This document shows, piece by piece, positions 34,041-46,215 of a stretch of 64,000 nucleotides of DNA. The DNA comes from Zoroaster sp. YZ-2022 (Eukaryota > Echinodermata > Asteroidea > Forcipulatida > Zoroasteridae). Both the position numbers and the translations under genes were made by a program. The notes under the pieces are model-generated. The model searched no databases and was not told the origin of the DNA. It saw only the letters and a list, made by a program, of their open reading frames with translations. Within the stretch, counting starts at the first letter, position 1. Each line of letters starts with the position of its first letter. The DNA is taken from NCBI GenBank assembly GCA_029582265.1, contig CM055828.1:32771263-32835262 (forward strand), read 5' to 3'.

Positions 34041-34175
34041 CCTTAAGACGATCAGAGCATACTGATCGAAACGTCGAGTTTTCAGAACTAATTACTATTC
34101 AGTTGAGAATTTCACATGGTGTCACCGCAAACAGTCTTTCTTATCCTTTCACCATGCAAAGCTACAAATCTTATC
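34041..34175 (+). repeat. Hammerhead-like repeat (family A), copy 2
   Basis: It begins TTAAGACGATCAGAGCATAC and TGATCGAAACGTCGAG, then continues TTCAGAACTAATTACTATTC and ACATGGTGTCACCGCAAACA into CACCATGCAAAGCTACAAA. The 5' box is CTTAAGA here rather than CTGARGA. Confidence 0.7.
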
Positions 34176-34411
34176 ATTTTTAAGACGTACAAGTACATGC
34201 GATGCAGCTGTGTGTAAGAGAATAGTTGCTTATGGTTATACTAAATACCATTTGAGCCATTAGAAACCATAATGTCAATCGACGTCGTAAATGGACTTGC
34301 TTTTTTGAATAACATTCAAATGCTTCCTGATGTAAACCATCAGACTTTTTAAAAAAATCAGCTTATATTTGTTTCCTTCTTTAAAATTAAACACAGTTTG
34401 GAGGTAGTGGA

Positions 34412-34767
34412 GTGTCGTGGCCGAGCGGTCTAGCTTACCGGACTCAAGTTCTGGTGTTAGCAGCAGAATGTGGGTTCGAATCCCGGCCGTGACACTTGTG
34501 TCCTTGAGCAAGACACTTAACCATAATTGCTTCTCTCTACCCAGGGTTAAATGGGTACCTGTGAGGGCAGAGTTGGTTGATTAGCCCTATATGCGCTGTA
34601 ATGGCAGCAATTGAGCTGCATACTCCCCAGGGAGCTGAGATGGTTTCAGGAATGATTTATGAGCCTTATGAGCAGGGATAATGATATAATGCGCCTTGAG
34701 CACCACTTAGTTGGTGGATACGTGCGCTATATAAGTCCACACATCATTATTATTATTATTATTATTA
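34412..34767 (+). mobile_element. tRNA-Leu-derived SINE with TTA tail
   Basis: The head GTGTCGTGGCCGAGCGGTC has a class II (Leu/Ser) A box. An anticodon loop CTCAAGT (anticodon CAA, Leu) follows, then a variable arm and the B box GGTTCGAATCC, ending GTGACAC. The body contains CTTGAGCAAGACACTTAACC, GGGTACCTGTGAGGG and CTCCCCAGGGAGCTGAGATG. The tail CGTGCGCTATATAAG is followed by (ATT)n. It has pol III-type internal promoter boxes. This is a retroposed repeat, not a functional tRNA gene. Confidence 0.85.
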
Positions 34768-34779
34768 GTTTGTCAATAT

Positions 34780-36280
34780 ACCAGTGGGGGCTTAGTTAAT
34801 ATGACTCAATAATTCCAACCATTAGGATCCTACCTTTAAAACAATCCTGGATCCGCCCCTTTAATGGTACCAACCATCCTGAGAAGATATTTTGTCTGAT
34901 ATGTTGTCATTTTCGAGAAATGTAAATAATTTTTTTTAAAATCTAACATGGATCACCAGCTGTGAATCCATTTTGAATGAATACAAACAAAAAATCTGAA
35001 TGCATTTTCACTCATTTCTCGTTCAATGACACAGCTAAATATGAAGCTGAATCGTTCACATGTTGGTTTCTGTATAGACCTTTATATCACACTGCGGCCA
35101 TATTTGTCAGATTCCATGTATACACAATGACAATGACAGTTCTAATTCTCATTTAAAAAAAAAAAAAATTCCTTCCAGTCTCGGTTTGGTTACATTGATT
35201 TGAATGGAAGAAAATCAAGATGGCTGCACCATGATATGGATATATTTATGAACATTTTACACAAATTTGTTTATACTGGCTTACGATCAACGATTATTCC
35301 CAGCAGGGTTAAATTCGGGGTTGCAAAAAGTGGGAGTCACACGGGAGAAGTGTGGTAAATTAATATACACGGTGTGAGCCCCCTTATCTTCTAACCCATG
35401 AACCGCCAACAAATCCCATCGCTTTCAGGGGTTGTTCAAGAGATGGTTTACCGGGCTGTTGCTGCCATCAACAGACCCTGCACCTTCGAAACAAATATGT
35501 GTCGCTGTTGTCCAAAACTACAAGAAAGTACCGACATCCCCTTCTTCACATGTAACGAATCATGACCGAACGTCACTTTTCATTTCCTTTCCAGCTGGCG
35601 CCACGCTGTTCTGGTGTTGGTCGCTGTGTGAACGTTGCGACTCCTCGAGTGCCGGGCGAAATCTTCGGCGGCACTTCAAGTTGCCGGCAGTTTAACGGTT
35701 CCCTGAAGTTCCGATGACTAAAATGATATAACGTTTGCAATTTGATTGCATTTTTTTTGTCGCGATGTCGGAAATAATTTACCGTCAGAATCAATCGGCG
35801 ATAGAATGGATTGATGGCCACCATGGTTATGCATTTCCCGGTAAAAAAGATTTGTTTTAATTCCTTTGTGTTATTGAGGGATGACTTCGAAGCATCGGAT
35901 AAAGGTGTTTATTGAAATATAATCTGAAGATCACATCGTTCGGTGATGACATTTTGAGAAGGGAATTTCTTCAATGCGCACTATTCGCATATCAATGCTA
36001 TAAACGGAAGACGAGGCAGAAGACACTCTTAAGCACTATCAAGGGGAAAATTATCAACTGGGATCCCGTCGTCTGGCCCCGGGCTCACCTCCCCCGTGAG
36101 GGTATGCAGAGGGTGCGATGGTCATATGCACAAGTTGGCCAAAGTACAATGAGTATGATGCGAAAACTGTTAATGCTTCGTTTCTGTACATTGTAATTTG
36201 AAAATGTCGATTTTCTGTGGTCATTTTGCCGAATTATTCCCTTAAAAAAGTTGATTTAATCGATAGATTATTGTTATTGT
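34780..36280. other. Intron sequence, nothing recognised
   Basis: No exon, RNA gene or defined repeat seen between the SINE and the 27-bp array. Confidence 0.5.
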
Positions 36281-36294
36281 AATTCAATGACGAG

Positions 36295-36618
36295 ATGGAG
36301 GTTATCTTCTTTCACAACGAGATGGAGGTTATCTTCTTTCACAACGAGATGGAGGTTATCTTCTTTCACAACGAGATGGAGGTTATCTTCTTTCACAACG
36401 AGATGGAGGTTATCTTCTTTCACAACGAGATGGAGGTTATCTTCTTTCACAACGAGATGGAGGTTATCTTCTTTCACAACGAGATGGAGGTTATCTTCTT
36501 TCACAACGAGATGGAGGTTATCTTCTTTCACAACGAGATGGAGGTTATCTTCTTTCACAACGAGATGGAGGTTATCTTCTTTCACAACGAGATGGAGGTT
36601 ATCTTCTTTCACAACGAG
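36295..36618. repeat. 27-bp tandem array, 12 identical units
   Basis: Units beginning ATGGAGGTTATCTTC and ending TTTCACAACGAG repeat 12 times without a visible difference. Because 27 is a multiple of 3, frames MEVIFFHNE and RWRLSSFTT (plus) and VKEDNLHLV (minus) are all open. Nothing indicates it is translated. Confidence 0.98.
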
Positions 36619-36678
36619 ACATTGAAAGAAGCAATGCATAATCGCTTTGCAACAGAGTTATTCAACTCCAAATGCACA

Positions 36679-36885
36679 TGATTTAACCAGCGGCGTAGCC
36701 ACGGGGGAGGGGGGCCTGGGGGCACGTGCCCCCCCCCACAAATTTCCAGTGCCCCCCCAGGTGCCCCCCACGAAAAATCCTCATAGTGCCCCCAAAAAAC
36801 AGAAAAGAAAAACCCATACCCCCTGGCCCCCCCACTGAAAAGCAATGCCCCCCCCCCCCCGCCCACTGGATTTAACGCCATTAGT
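36679..36885. repeat. C/G-rich dispersed repeat
   Basis: It begins CCAGCGGCGTAGCCACGG and includes multiple GTGCCCCCC runs and an A-rich centre. Composition is unlike the surroundings. It looks like a dispersed repeat fragment, with G-quadruplex potential on the minus strand. Confidence 0.5.
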
Positions 36886-37794
36886 CAGGAGGGGCGGGAC
36901 CAAGGTGAGAAATATGGGAGAATACGGCAAATGTGGGGAACACTGCCAAAATAGAGACACGCCCATACAAACTTTGTGTTATGAAAAAAGGGGGAATTTT
37001 CCCCTTTAACCCCAGCCCACAAAATGTACAGAAACGAAGCATTAATCACGTGTACGTCAATGTTCGGCTATATTATTTCAGCTTACTTTTCGGAGAATTT
37101 CCTCAAAATTTCAGCCAAATGTTCAGTCCTATAAAACTGAAGTTGTTTGTGTTAAATTATATTTCCTGCCATAACATAAATAATTTAATTGGTTCTCTAC
37201 GATCGATTCTAGAGGACTAGAGATCAGATAGATTTAAGAAAAAGTTCCTTTGATAATTCACTGAAAAACCCTGTTGACCGAACTTAGTGAAAACGCATCT
37301 TTGAAAGAGAAAGTTGGAATGAATGTCAGTTTGTTTATTTAAGACACGTGGTACATAAAATAATAAATAAACCATGGTTTTTATATCATTCTAATAAAAG
37401 TCTTTTTTATGAGTTTCCGATGTACACTTTATTCGGGCCCACGCTTAAAGTACAACCAGTCGCTCGACGTAGTTGTTGGAGTGTCGGCGGCAATACAATC
37501 AAGACCCCGTGCCGGGAAGAAAATGGTCAGAGTTGGCAGGACACCCGATTCCAGCAAATTATCTTGTTTACTCAGTTCATAAAGATTCCATTTTCGCATT
37601 TATTGCAGACCTCTGGTTTGCCGGTGAGAATTATTGAATTTGGCTTGAAGAAAAGGGGAGAAAAAGAGAAGAGGAAAGTATCAAATTTGTACGCGTGTGT
37701 GGCCTTCCACTATCAGTTCAAGTTCAATACATGCGAAAGGAATTGAGAAAGAACACGAACGAAAAAAAGTACTCGCGAACTTCGCAATTTTTAC

Positions 37795-37935
37795 GTCAAA
37801 TTTGTTCCAAACCGAACCTTCATCAGAGGCATAGACAAAGTACAAACATAAAAACACATCCATTTATAGGGAAAAGGGAAAGCAAAGGATCATGGGGAGG
37901 TATCCAAATTGGCGGAATAAAGTAGCCAATTATAT
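37795..37935 (-). repeat. Hammerhead-like repeat (family B), degraded copy
   Basis: On the minus strand TGCCTCTGATGAAGGTTCGG and TTTGGAACAAATTTGAC precede a GGAAAGCAAAGGATCATGGG-containing tail seen in the copies at 39.2 and 39.4 kb. The GAAA box is lost here. Confidence 0.5.
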
Positions 37936-39186
37936 ATAATATATTCTTGAAACGAACGTGCATTACCAAATACCAGTGTCGTACTTTTCTCTTTTAGGGC
38001 CTATAACTGGTCAAATGAAGATATATTTAAGATCAGATGACATCATAGAAACATATAATGTCTGTCTTTCCTGCAAGAAAAAAACTATCTTTCTATATTT
38101 TTACGTCAAATTTGTTGGATGTTTACTATTGGAAGCTTCGGGGAAAATCATACCAATGGTATGTGTAAAGAGTACGTTTTGTTACAAGAAAGGGCAGAAG
38201 CCCTTGATCTATTTGTCAAAAGCCAAAGTGCGTCAGCCATGTATTTAGCCCATATTTTCCCCCAAAAATGGTACGCCGTAAAACTCGATTTTGTGGTGGT
38301 GGTTTGTTTTGATGACAGTCAATTTCGGTGGAAATTTACGGCATTTCACTCAGTTTGGACACCGCAAGAACAATGTTTTCTTTTAGCTTGTTTATTATGG
38401 GGGGGGGGGGGTATACGCCTTGTGACGAGTGACTAGCTTGGTGTTGTGTTCTTAGTCAGTAAAACACTCCCAGACAAGAACACTGAAATCCACGCACACA
38501 TGGTTCTAGAACGGTGTCACAAAAACGCGCGATAAAGGAACAACATTTTGCATTAAAAGGAAGGTGTAACTTCGGTATTCTGCTCTGTTCCGTGGTTATA
38601 CTTTATGGGAATAAAGGATATACATAAACCTAATAACGGTTAAAAGCTTATTTCGTTTCGTCTTTAATGAGAATAAAAGTTTAACGCATTCCAATTGTTT
38701 AATCGGTAAAACATGAACTTCGTAATCCTTCCAACGTGCAGTCTGATCTTTATTCAGCAATCCTAAGGCAATAATTGTGAAATAATATGACTAATGTTTT
38801 ATACTCAATTACAGTACCTCAGACAGGTAATTTACAAGTAATAATCAATATCATAACAAACTTTACACCAAGAAAGTTTTAAATAAAACGATGTTGATCA
38901 TTATATCGATCATGTTCGATTAAATTTGATTAAATTTTAAACAAAAAGCGAGTTGCAACTTCGGTGCTTGACGTTATTTTTTGCATGGTATAAGTTTTAA
39001 GGGATGATTTAACGGATGGTACAACATTGGTAAGTACCGGTTTATACAATTAACGAATTATTATCAAACACTTTACTCGGTATAAAGTTGGCAAGCATAT
39101 AAAACATCATGAGAAATAATTTCCTCTGAAATGCTTTAATCTTAGTGAAAAAGAAGAATTGTTGATGACGAATTTACAAAAGTTAA

Positions 39187-39345
39187 ATCTGGAGGGTGGC
39201 CTTAGCTTTCGATCCAAACCGGACCTTCATCAGAGGCATAGACAAAGTACAAACATAAAAACACATCCATTTATATGGAAAAGGAAAAGCAAAGGATCAT
39301 GGGAAGGTATCCAAATTGGCGGGAAAAAATAGCCAATTATAAATA
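39187..39345 (-). repeat. Hammerhead-like repeat (family B), copy 2
   Basis: The minus strand reads CCTCTGATGAAGGTCCGG then TTTGGATCGAAAGCTAAGGC. It has CTGATGA, one unpaired A, the stem GGTCC/GGATC, then GAAA. A conserved tail (ATCCATTTATATGG, CAAAGGATCATGGGAAGG) follows on the plus-strand right side. Confidence 0.55.
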
Positions 39346-39391
39346 TATATATACATATATATATATACATATATATATATATAAATTAAAT

Positions 39392-39550
39392 TGGGAGGGT
39401 GGCCTTAGCTTTCGATCCAAACCGGACCTTCATCAGAGGCTTTGACAAAGTACAAACATAAAAAACACATCCATTTATAGGGAAAAGGGAAAGCAAAGGA
39501 TCATGGGGCGGGATCCAAAAAGGCGGGAAAAATAGTAGCCAATTAAAGAT
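39392..39550 (-). repeat. Hammerhead-like repeat (family B), copy 3
   Basis: It has the same core as the preceding copy, about 200 bp away and in the same orientation, separated by (TA)n. Substitutions in the tail distinguish them. Confidence 0.55.
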
Positions 39551-39599
39551 AAGCATCAGTCTAGAAAAGCCAATAGGAGTATCAGAAGAACAAAGGAGG

Positions 39600-39838
<239 letters not shown>

Positions 39839-39924
39839 AAATATCAAATACCAGTGCCGTATATATACTTTCTCTTTTAGGGCCTATTACTGGTCAAATG
39901 AAGAGATATTTAAGATCAGATGAC

Positions 39925-41850
39925 CTCATGTATTAGAAACCTATAATGTCTGTCTTTCCTGCGAGAACATTGGGCAGTTGAAAAAAAACTTATCTTTCTA
40001 TAAGAATGTTTCTCATTGTTTGTGGCTTTTTATTATCTGCGGAATGTGTTTTTGGGATAGAGCACCGGATATTTACACGAACTCTTTGGGGTTACAATCG
40101 CCAGATAAATGGGGAATTCTTGAGGTACAATCGAGGCATAAAGGCACGTCATTACCCGTCAATGGCTCCCGGACGTTTTGAGTTGAGTCTTTGAAATCGC
40201 TCTCCTTGATAAGTAAGCTGTAAGTAGAGAGACACTATTTGTTGAAAACATTAGCAAGTTTGCAAAGACTGGAACTGAACAAAACACCAGCGACAATATC
40301 AAGCCCGCCGAGTTCGGCTTCGACTTAACGATCAATCTCAAGCAATAACTCACCCATTGCGCTGAGAGGTTTTACGATGTCATCATGGGGTGAAGTGGGT
40401 GGCTTTGGACGTAAATTCTGTCTGGATTGAGTGCTATTGTCCGGAACGATCAACGATTTACAAGTGTCGGACAAAATGAATTCACGTAGAATAGCTTGTT
40501 TTGATCAGTAAAATGCACGGTACTTCTGGGTCAACATTGGATGAATGAGAGAGGTGATTTCTAGTGGAGGACATCTCGTGGGCTTGTTTTTTCTTTCTTT
40601 CTTTATATATGGTATGTAAGAAAATAATACACTGTACTATTTTGTAGTAGGACTATGCCATTCCCTTTTGTTTTGTTTTAAGGTATTTTGTGTTTTGTGT
40701 GTGGCATTTTTGTTTTTTGTTAGCTGCCGTGCGTTACCATTTAGTATAGGCTATAAAGGTTTTACATGGTTCCCCGCCCCGCTGGCATCCAACATTCAAT
40801 GCAACAAACGCATAAATTCCTTCGGTTTCCTCAGTTAATTATGCTCATTTCCGCGGGGAAAATTGAAGTAATATTCGATATTCATTTCTCAGGCCAGCGG
40901 GCACCCTTCCCCCATCACGATCGACATGGTTTCGTTTACCATACATAGACGAAATTAATAGATACTGTTTGACTATTTGTTTTTCTTTTCTTCTCTATCT
41001 CAGAAAAAGGTCCACATTTCTCAAACACCATTTAATACGGGCGTCTTCCCACAAATGAGCAACATATTTGCATTGAATTCTGTCCATCTTGGCGTTAATA
41101 GCACAGTACCGCGCCAGCGCCACTAAACAAGACCTCGCGAAATCGACCACCCTGGGTCTAACAATCGAATACTCAAAAGGATTGTCACAATAGCTGGGTA
41201 AACGCTGCCGTTTTGTCGTGTGCCGAAGTCGAATCAGTCGCTTGAACTACTAGTATATACCGCACAAAACCGATCGGTGAACTGGTTCACCACAAGGTCC
41301 CATGTTCACAAGAAGACGGGCTTAACGGACAATCCACGTGGGATACTGGAATTAGATAGTAAGCTGGTAATGAGGTTTTCCGCTCTGTGGATCGTTCGAG
41401 TCTTGTCTATTTACTGTGGCTTGTGATTCACTCGGGTCTTTTGGATATAAATGTTCTAGAATTGCCTTATAATTCTACAATTTACATCTTTATTTCGTTT
41501 TTTTTCTCCCAAAATATGAATATGCACGTTCCAATTTTGTGTTCCCAGTATAACAAAATTCTTGCAAAATGAACCAAATAAATATAACATGCCAAAAAGA
41601 TGAAAATTTCCCCAACCCCAGGTCATAATTGTCGGAGTTCCTGTGACATAATTATTTTGACCTTAAACTAATGGGAGTTACTTCAAAGTAGAATAAATCA
41701 CAGTTACCATCCTAAAAGGGCCCTAATTGTAACCTAAAAGGGCCCTTGTAACCTGAAAAGTTTATCAAATTTATATTAAGATTCAAGTGCTAGGGTATAT
41801 TTTAAAAACTTCAAAATTGTCCCCATTAAGTTCTATGAAGTACAACAAAA
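39925..41850. other. Intron sequence, nothing recognised
   Basis: Only short frames are present, none with a recognisable domain. Confidence 0.5.
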
Positions 41851-41854
41851 GCAA

Positions 41855-42706
41855 GTAGTTCTCGATCTATGGATGATCACATCAAGAATGTCTGTAAATC
41901 GACATACTTCCAAATTAGGAAAATTAACAAAATTCGCAAGGTTTTGGATAACGATACTGCAGCTACTTTGATTCATGCTTTAGTGACGTCAAGATTAGAC
42001 AATGGAAACTCCCTACTATATGGTGTCACTGATAAACAGCTAAATAAGCTCCAACATGCCCAAAACTCTGCAGCACGCATGTTAACCAGGACTCGCAAGT
42101 TTGATCATATCTCTCCAATTTTAAAACAACTCCACTGGCTACCGATTCGTCAAAGGATTCAATTTAAACTCATATTGCTCACTTGGGAATCACTTCATGA
42201 CATGGCACCAAAGTATATAAGTGAACTTCTTTCTCCATAATTCCCAAACGCACTTTACGATCTACTGACAAATATCTTCTGACTGTTCCTAGGACTGCAT
42301 CTTCATATGGTGATCGTGCATTTTATGCAGCTGCTCCTAATCTTTGGAATGACTTGCCAGTTGAACTTCGCAGTTGCAGTTCAATCAATGTTTTCAAGAA
42401 CAATTTAAAGACTCATTTATTTAAGACTGCTTATTGTGCTTGATTTTTGGAGTTGTATACATGTATGTAATGTTTTTCTTGATTTTTGTTTTACATATAT
42501 ATAATATGTGTATATATCATATGTATATGCGTGTATATGTATTTATGGTATGTGTATGTGCATGTATGCATATGTAGGCCTATATAATTACGTGGGTGTA
42601 TTATATATGTGTATGTGTGTACTTTCTATATAATGTTCATACTTTTGCTGTGTTAATTGTTGCGCCTCGGAATAGGCATGCCTAGATAGACGGTGCATTA
42701 TAAATG

Positions 42707-42737
<31 letters not shown>
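41855..42737 (+). mobile_element. L2/CR1-like LINE, 5'-truncated 3' end
   Basis: The end of a reverse-transcriptase ORF is followed by a short 3' UTR and a (TTA)n tail. LINE 3' UTRs of this clade often end in short repeats rather than poly(A). The 3' end TGCATTATAAATGCATTATT resembles the tail of the tRNA-Leu SINE in this window. 5' truncation is typical of incomplete reverse transcription. Confidence 0.85.
41869..42444 (+). pseudogene. Non-LTR reverse transcriptase C-terminal fragment (frameshifted)
   Basis: The frame MDDHIKNVCKSTYFQIRKI runs through HALVTSRLDNGNSLLYGV, LQHAQNSAARML and HISPILKQLHWLPIRQRIQF to LLTWESLHDMAPKYISELL. It then stops, and after a frameshift near 42237-42250 continues as RTLRSTDKYLLTVPRT, RAFYAAAPNLWNDLPVELR and FKNNLKTHLFKTAYCA-stop. 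These are the conserved C-terminal blocks of CR1/L2/jockey-type LINE proteins (LHWLPi..RI.fK, aP.LWN.LP..lR). The catalytic YADD region is missing, so it is dead. Confidence 0.9.
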
Positions 42738-42738
<1 letters not shown>

Positions 42739-42850
42739 GTAAGACTAATTGCGGTGACACCATGTGGAATCTCAATTGAGTAGTAATTAGTTCTGAAAAG
42801 AACTGGTGGTACAACTCGACGTTTCGATCAGTATGCTCTGATCGTCCTCA
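42738..42850 (-). repeat. Hammerhead-like repeat (family A), copy 3, inside the LINE TTA tail
   Basis: It is bounded on both sides by (ATT)n. In minus orientation it starts TGAGGACGATCAGAGCATAC, then TGATCGAAACGTCGAGTTGT, and ends AATTAGTCTTACT. Its ends coincide with those of the 53.2-kb copy. Confidence 0.85.
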
Positions 42851-43464
42851 TTATTATTATTATTACAAGTTGGCAATAAAAGAACAATAATACACCAATA
42901 CTATTCACTTTACTATTGTGGTGACGTAACCATCTTGAATGTGATGATTTATATCGCCTTGAAATTTTGACTTGATGGGGGAACCTTTCCACTGAGCTAT
43001 AAATATTTACCCAATTAGTTTGACTGGGTCTTCATATAAATCTTTAACATCCTTAGAACATGTGTAAGGTAAAATGCTGGCTTCCTTCACCTTGAAAACA
43101 AAATCGAATCAAGTTCGTCCTGAAATAAATGACATTTTTTGTGGAATAACGTCACCATCTACAAATAAATTTATGTCATAATAAGAGAGTTATGTGATAA
43201 CAGATCAGTCGACAGAAATCTATATTGCATTAAAATTTGTGTTATTAAAAAGGTATTATTTACATAATGTATAGTACATGTAAATGCATTATTTAGTGTG
43301 TCCGGTAGATTTTCCAAGTACATTCCTTAAATAGTTGATTGACACGTTTCTTGCTTTTTTTTGTCATGTTTGTGTTCGTCTTCATGTGTCTTCTTATGTA
43401 ACATTGAGTGAAATGCAGCGTGTGCGGGAACTTACTGCTGAACTGTTTGTAAGTGTTGTCATTG

Positions 43465-43778
43465 TCCTACTGCAGCTGAACTTTTAGCGGCAAGTTTTGC
43501 TACAGAGGTCAAAATCAGTCAACTGGCTGTTGTTGACTGTTGACCCAAATGTGCACACAGGGACATTTTTGACTGGTTTTTACTCTCATTTTGACCACCC
43601 TGAACAATACAAGACAATGCATTTACCAATTAAAAACGGTCGACTCATTTTGACCTGTAAATTTACTTACTACACATAAGGTTTGACAGTGTTTGACTTT
43701 TAAGTGCATTAGATATACCTCGGCAAGTATTTCAAAATTTTAAATGATTTTTGTCCCTTGCAGACACAGAAGGGTTAA
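43465..43778. mobile_element. TTAA-type MITE, GTCAAAA-rich family, copy 3 (inverted)
   Basis: This is the reverse-complement arrangement of the 2.7-kb copy: CTGCAGCTGAACTTTTAGCG at the left, internal GACTGTTGACCCAAATGTGC and the right end AGAAGGGTTAA. The left TTAA is not preserved. It lies inside the large Wnt10 intron. Confidence 0.5.
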
Positions 43779-43857
43779 CTTCCGCATATACTTGCATTTA
43801 GGGACCAACATACCTACAAGATTTGCTTTTAATGGCCTCTTCTGCAGATCACTCCTT

Positions 43858-43962
<105 letters not shown>

Positions 43963-44269
43963 ATGTTAAAATGTACTTGCTTTTTTTATTTTCGAGTATG
44001 GATACTTACTGCGAATCAAGAAAAACATCAAAACAACCAATTTGTGAAAGTTACAGCTTTTTACGTTGTGTCGTTAACGAAAAAAATCTGTCTATAAAAT
44101 AGTGGGAAAATAATTTTACTAAAATGTTAGACGGAAAGATTTCAAAGGATGTTGTGCTCAACTTCTTTATACAACTACTTTATATATAATGCTTTTTTCA
44201 TTAAGGCCTAATTTTTAGAAAAACGTTCTAACCTTGAAACTGTTCTTAGATTTGATACCTAGGCCTATA

Positions 44270-44695
44270 GGTCTAATGGTGTAAAATTGTTGATGGTATT
44301 CCCAATAAACCTCTGTTCCTCCACCCACACCCACACCCACCCTAACCCACACCCACACCCTAACCCACACACACCCACCCACCCTAACCCACTCACTGTA
44401 GGCCTATATATACCTATATACCTATATATCTAATGGTGTAAAGTTGTTGATGATATTCCCCATAACCCTCTGTTCCTCCACCCACACCCACACACACCCT
44501 AACCCACACCCACACCCTAACCCACACACACCCACCCACCCTAACCCACTCACTGTAGGCCTATATATACCTATACATACCTATAGGTCTAATGGTGTAA
44601 AGTTGTTGATGATATTCCCCATAACCCTCTGTTCCTCCACCCACACCCACACCCAACCCACTGTAGGCCTATATAGCCCATTACACTACTCCTTC
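44270..44695. repeat. About 158-bp tandem repeat (3 units) with CCCTAACCC/CCCACA tracts
   Basis: Units start GTCTAATGGTGTAAA at 44271, about 44428 and 44588, and contain TTGTTGATGATATTCCCCAT and CCTCTGTTCCTCCACCCACA. Variable CCCACA/CCCTAACCCAC tracts follow, then GTAGGCCTATATA. The third unit is short. Confidence 0.85.
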
Positions 44696-44699
44696 ACAA

Positions 44700-46085
44700 A
44701 CTTCTAGACTTCTTCTTGAGTAAGGCTGATAAGTTTTGTTTTACCCAGAAGGGCAAAATGTGTGCTTCCCGTTTCGGAAATAGTAGGTTGAGATATTTGT
44801 GTCAGTTGAGAAAATGTTTCCTAAAGACGATTGATTCCTGTGGCTGAAATGTGTTGGCAAAGGTAATGGGAGGATGATTCAAAACCTTCCAATTCCATGA
44901 CTGTCTACGTCCCTGAACCTCACCTTGTACTATATACCCAAACCAATACAGGACTAAATAAATGAATGTTTTAGCCAAAACTTCGAGAATATTTTGCAAA
45001 TTGTGAGGAAACGTTCAATACATTTGTAAAAGAAAATTTCATTTTGAGAACAATGGTAGCGTGATAGTAAGCTCTTCCGAGGATTTTCAACGACTTTCTT
45101 TTTTACTGGGCCCAAACAATGTGGAAAGATTCTTGTCAGAATGGAGGGGGGTTTGGACCATCCCCCTCGTCAAAAAGGAGAGTATGAAAATATACCCCAT
45201 CCCCGTGATTCATGTTCCCATCCTTCCGTCCTTTTGACCGTATAAACTCCACGACTAGTTGCGTAGCAAATAGCGAGTAGCGTAGCGACTGTAGCTGGTC
45301 CGTGGGTCAAATTTCGCTCTCATCCCGCTCGTGTTTCGAACTAGACTCACGGGCAAGTTATTTTCCGTTAGGATCGGCCGCTGCGGGATACAAATGTTTT
45401 CCGTTCAGGTTTGCGGATGGAGTACTTTTCTTAATTCGAATAGGAAAATATATAAATTTTTCTTTAAAATATTAGCATCCCATACAAATTTATTTATAGG
45501 GAAGATTGATACCATTTGGTTATTTTTTAAATTATCAATTCTTTACCTAATAACTATTACTTTTGGTTTAACAAAAACAGTATGTCAGTAATATTTATAT
45601 AGCCTAGCCTATATAGATATATTTATAAGTATTGTTCGATTTTATTTTATTCTGTTAAAGTGGATAATTTCTCGATAAATAGCAGAAACATTCTCAAACG
45701 CAAAATGCAGGCAAATTGCGCCAGTTTAACGTTTAAGTTCCAATTGTATGCCTTCGGCATCGGGAACTGGATTTACTAAAAGATCGGACTTCATGATTGA
45801 ATGTGTCACAATAGCTGACATGTAAGTCTTGCCATCAGACGAGTTCTGACAATATCCTTTTATATTCCACGTCTGCAGTGGACGAACCGAAGGAACTCGA
45901 ATGCACACGGATTGTCTGATCTAATCGATTTGTTTAACATCAGCTGAGATGAGTTCTTAATAAGGACCGGCACATTGTCTACATCGGAAACTCACAAAAA
46001 GGTCTATATGAATACTTCAATTTTGACTTGCCAAAAAGAAAATTGGTACAAAACATCCTGCATGTCTTTTGCAAAATTTATTTAT
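44700..46085. other. Intron sequence, nothing recognised
   Basis: No defined feature; moderately AT-rich. Confidence 0.5.
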
Positions 46086-46088
46086 TTT

Positions 46089-46215
46089 CAGTAATTAGTT
46101 CTGAAAAGAACTGGAGGTTCTTTTCAGAACTAATCACTACTCAATAGAGAATTTCACAATGTGTCACCGCAATTAGTCTTACTTATCCTCTTCACCATGC
46201 AAAGGTACAAGATTT
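46089..46215 (+). repeat. Hammerhead-like repeat (family A), copy 4, head-to-head junction
   Basis: AATTAGTTCTGAAAAGAACT is followed by GGAG and its inverse TTCTTTTCAGAACTAATC. The right arm then continues through AATGTGTCACCGCAATTAGT to CACCATGCAAAGGTACAAG. The hairpin core itself is absent at the junction. Confidence 0.7.

Noticed and set aside
34412..34495. Functional tRNA-Leu gene
   Set aside because: Acceptor stem mismatches and a SINE body with TTA tail follow directly; multiple copies in the window.
36274..36681. Frames encoding repeated MEVIFFHNE or VKEDNLHLV
   Set aside because: Perfect 27-bp tandem array open on both strands; no start context or splice evidence.
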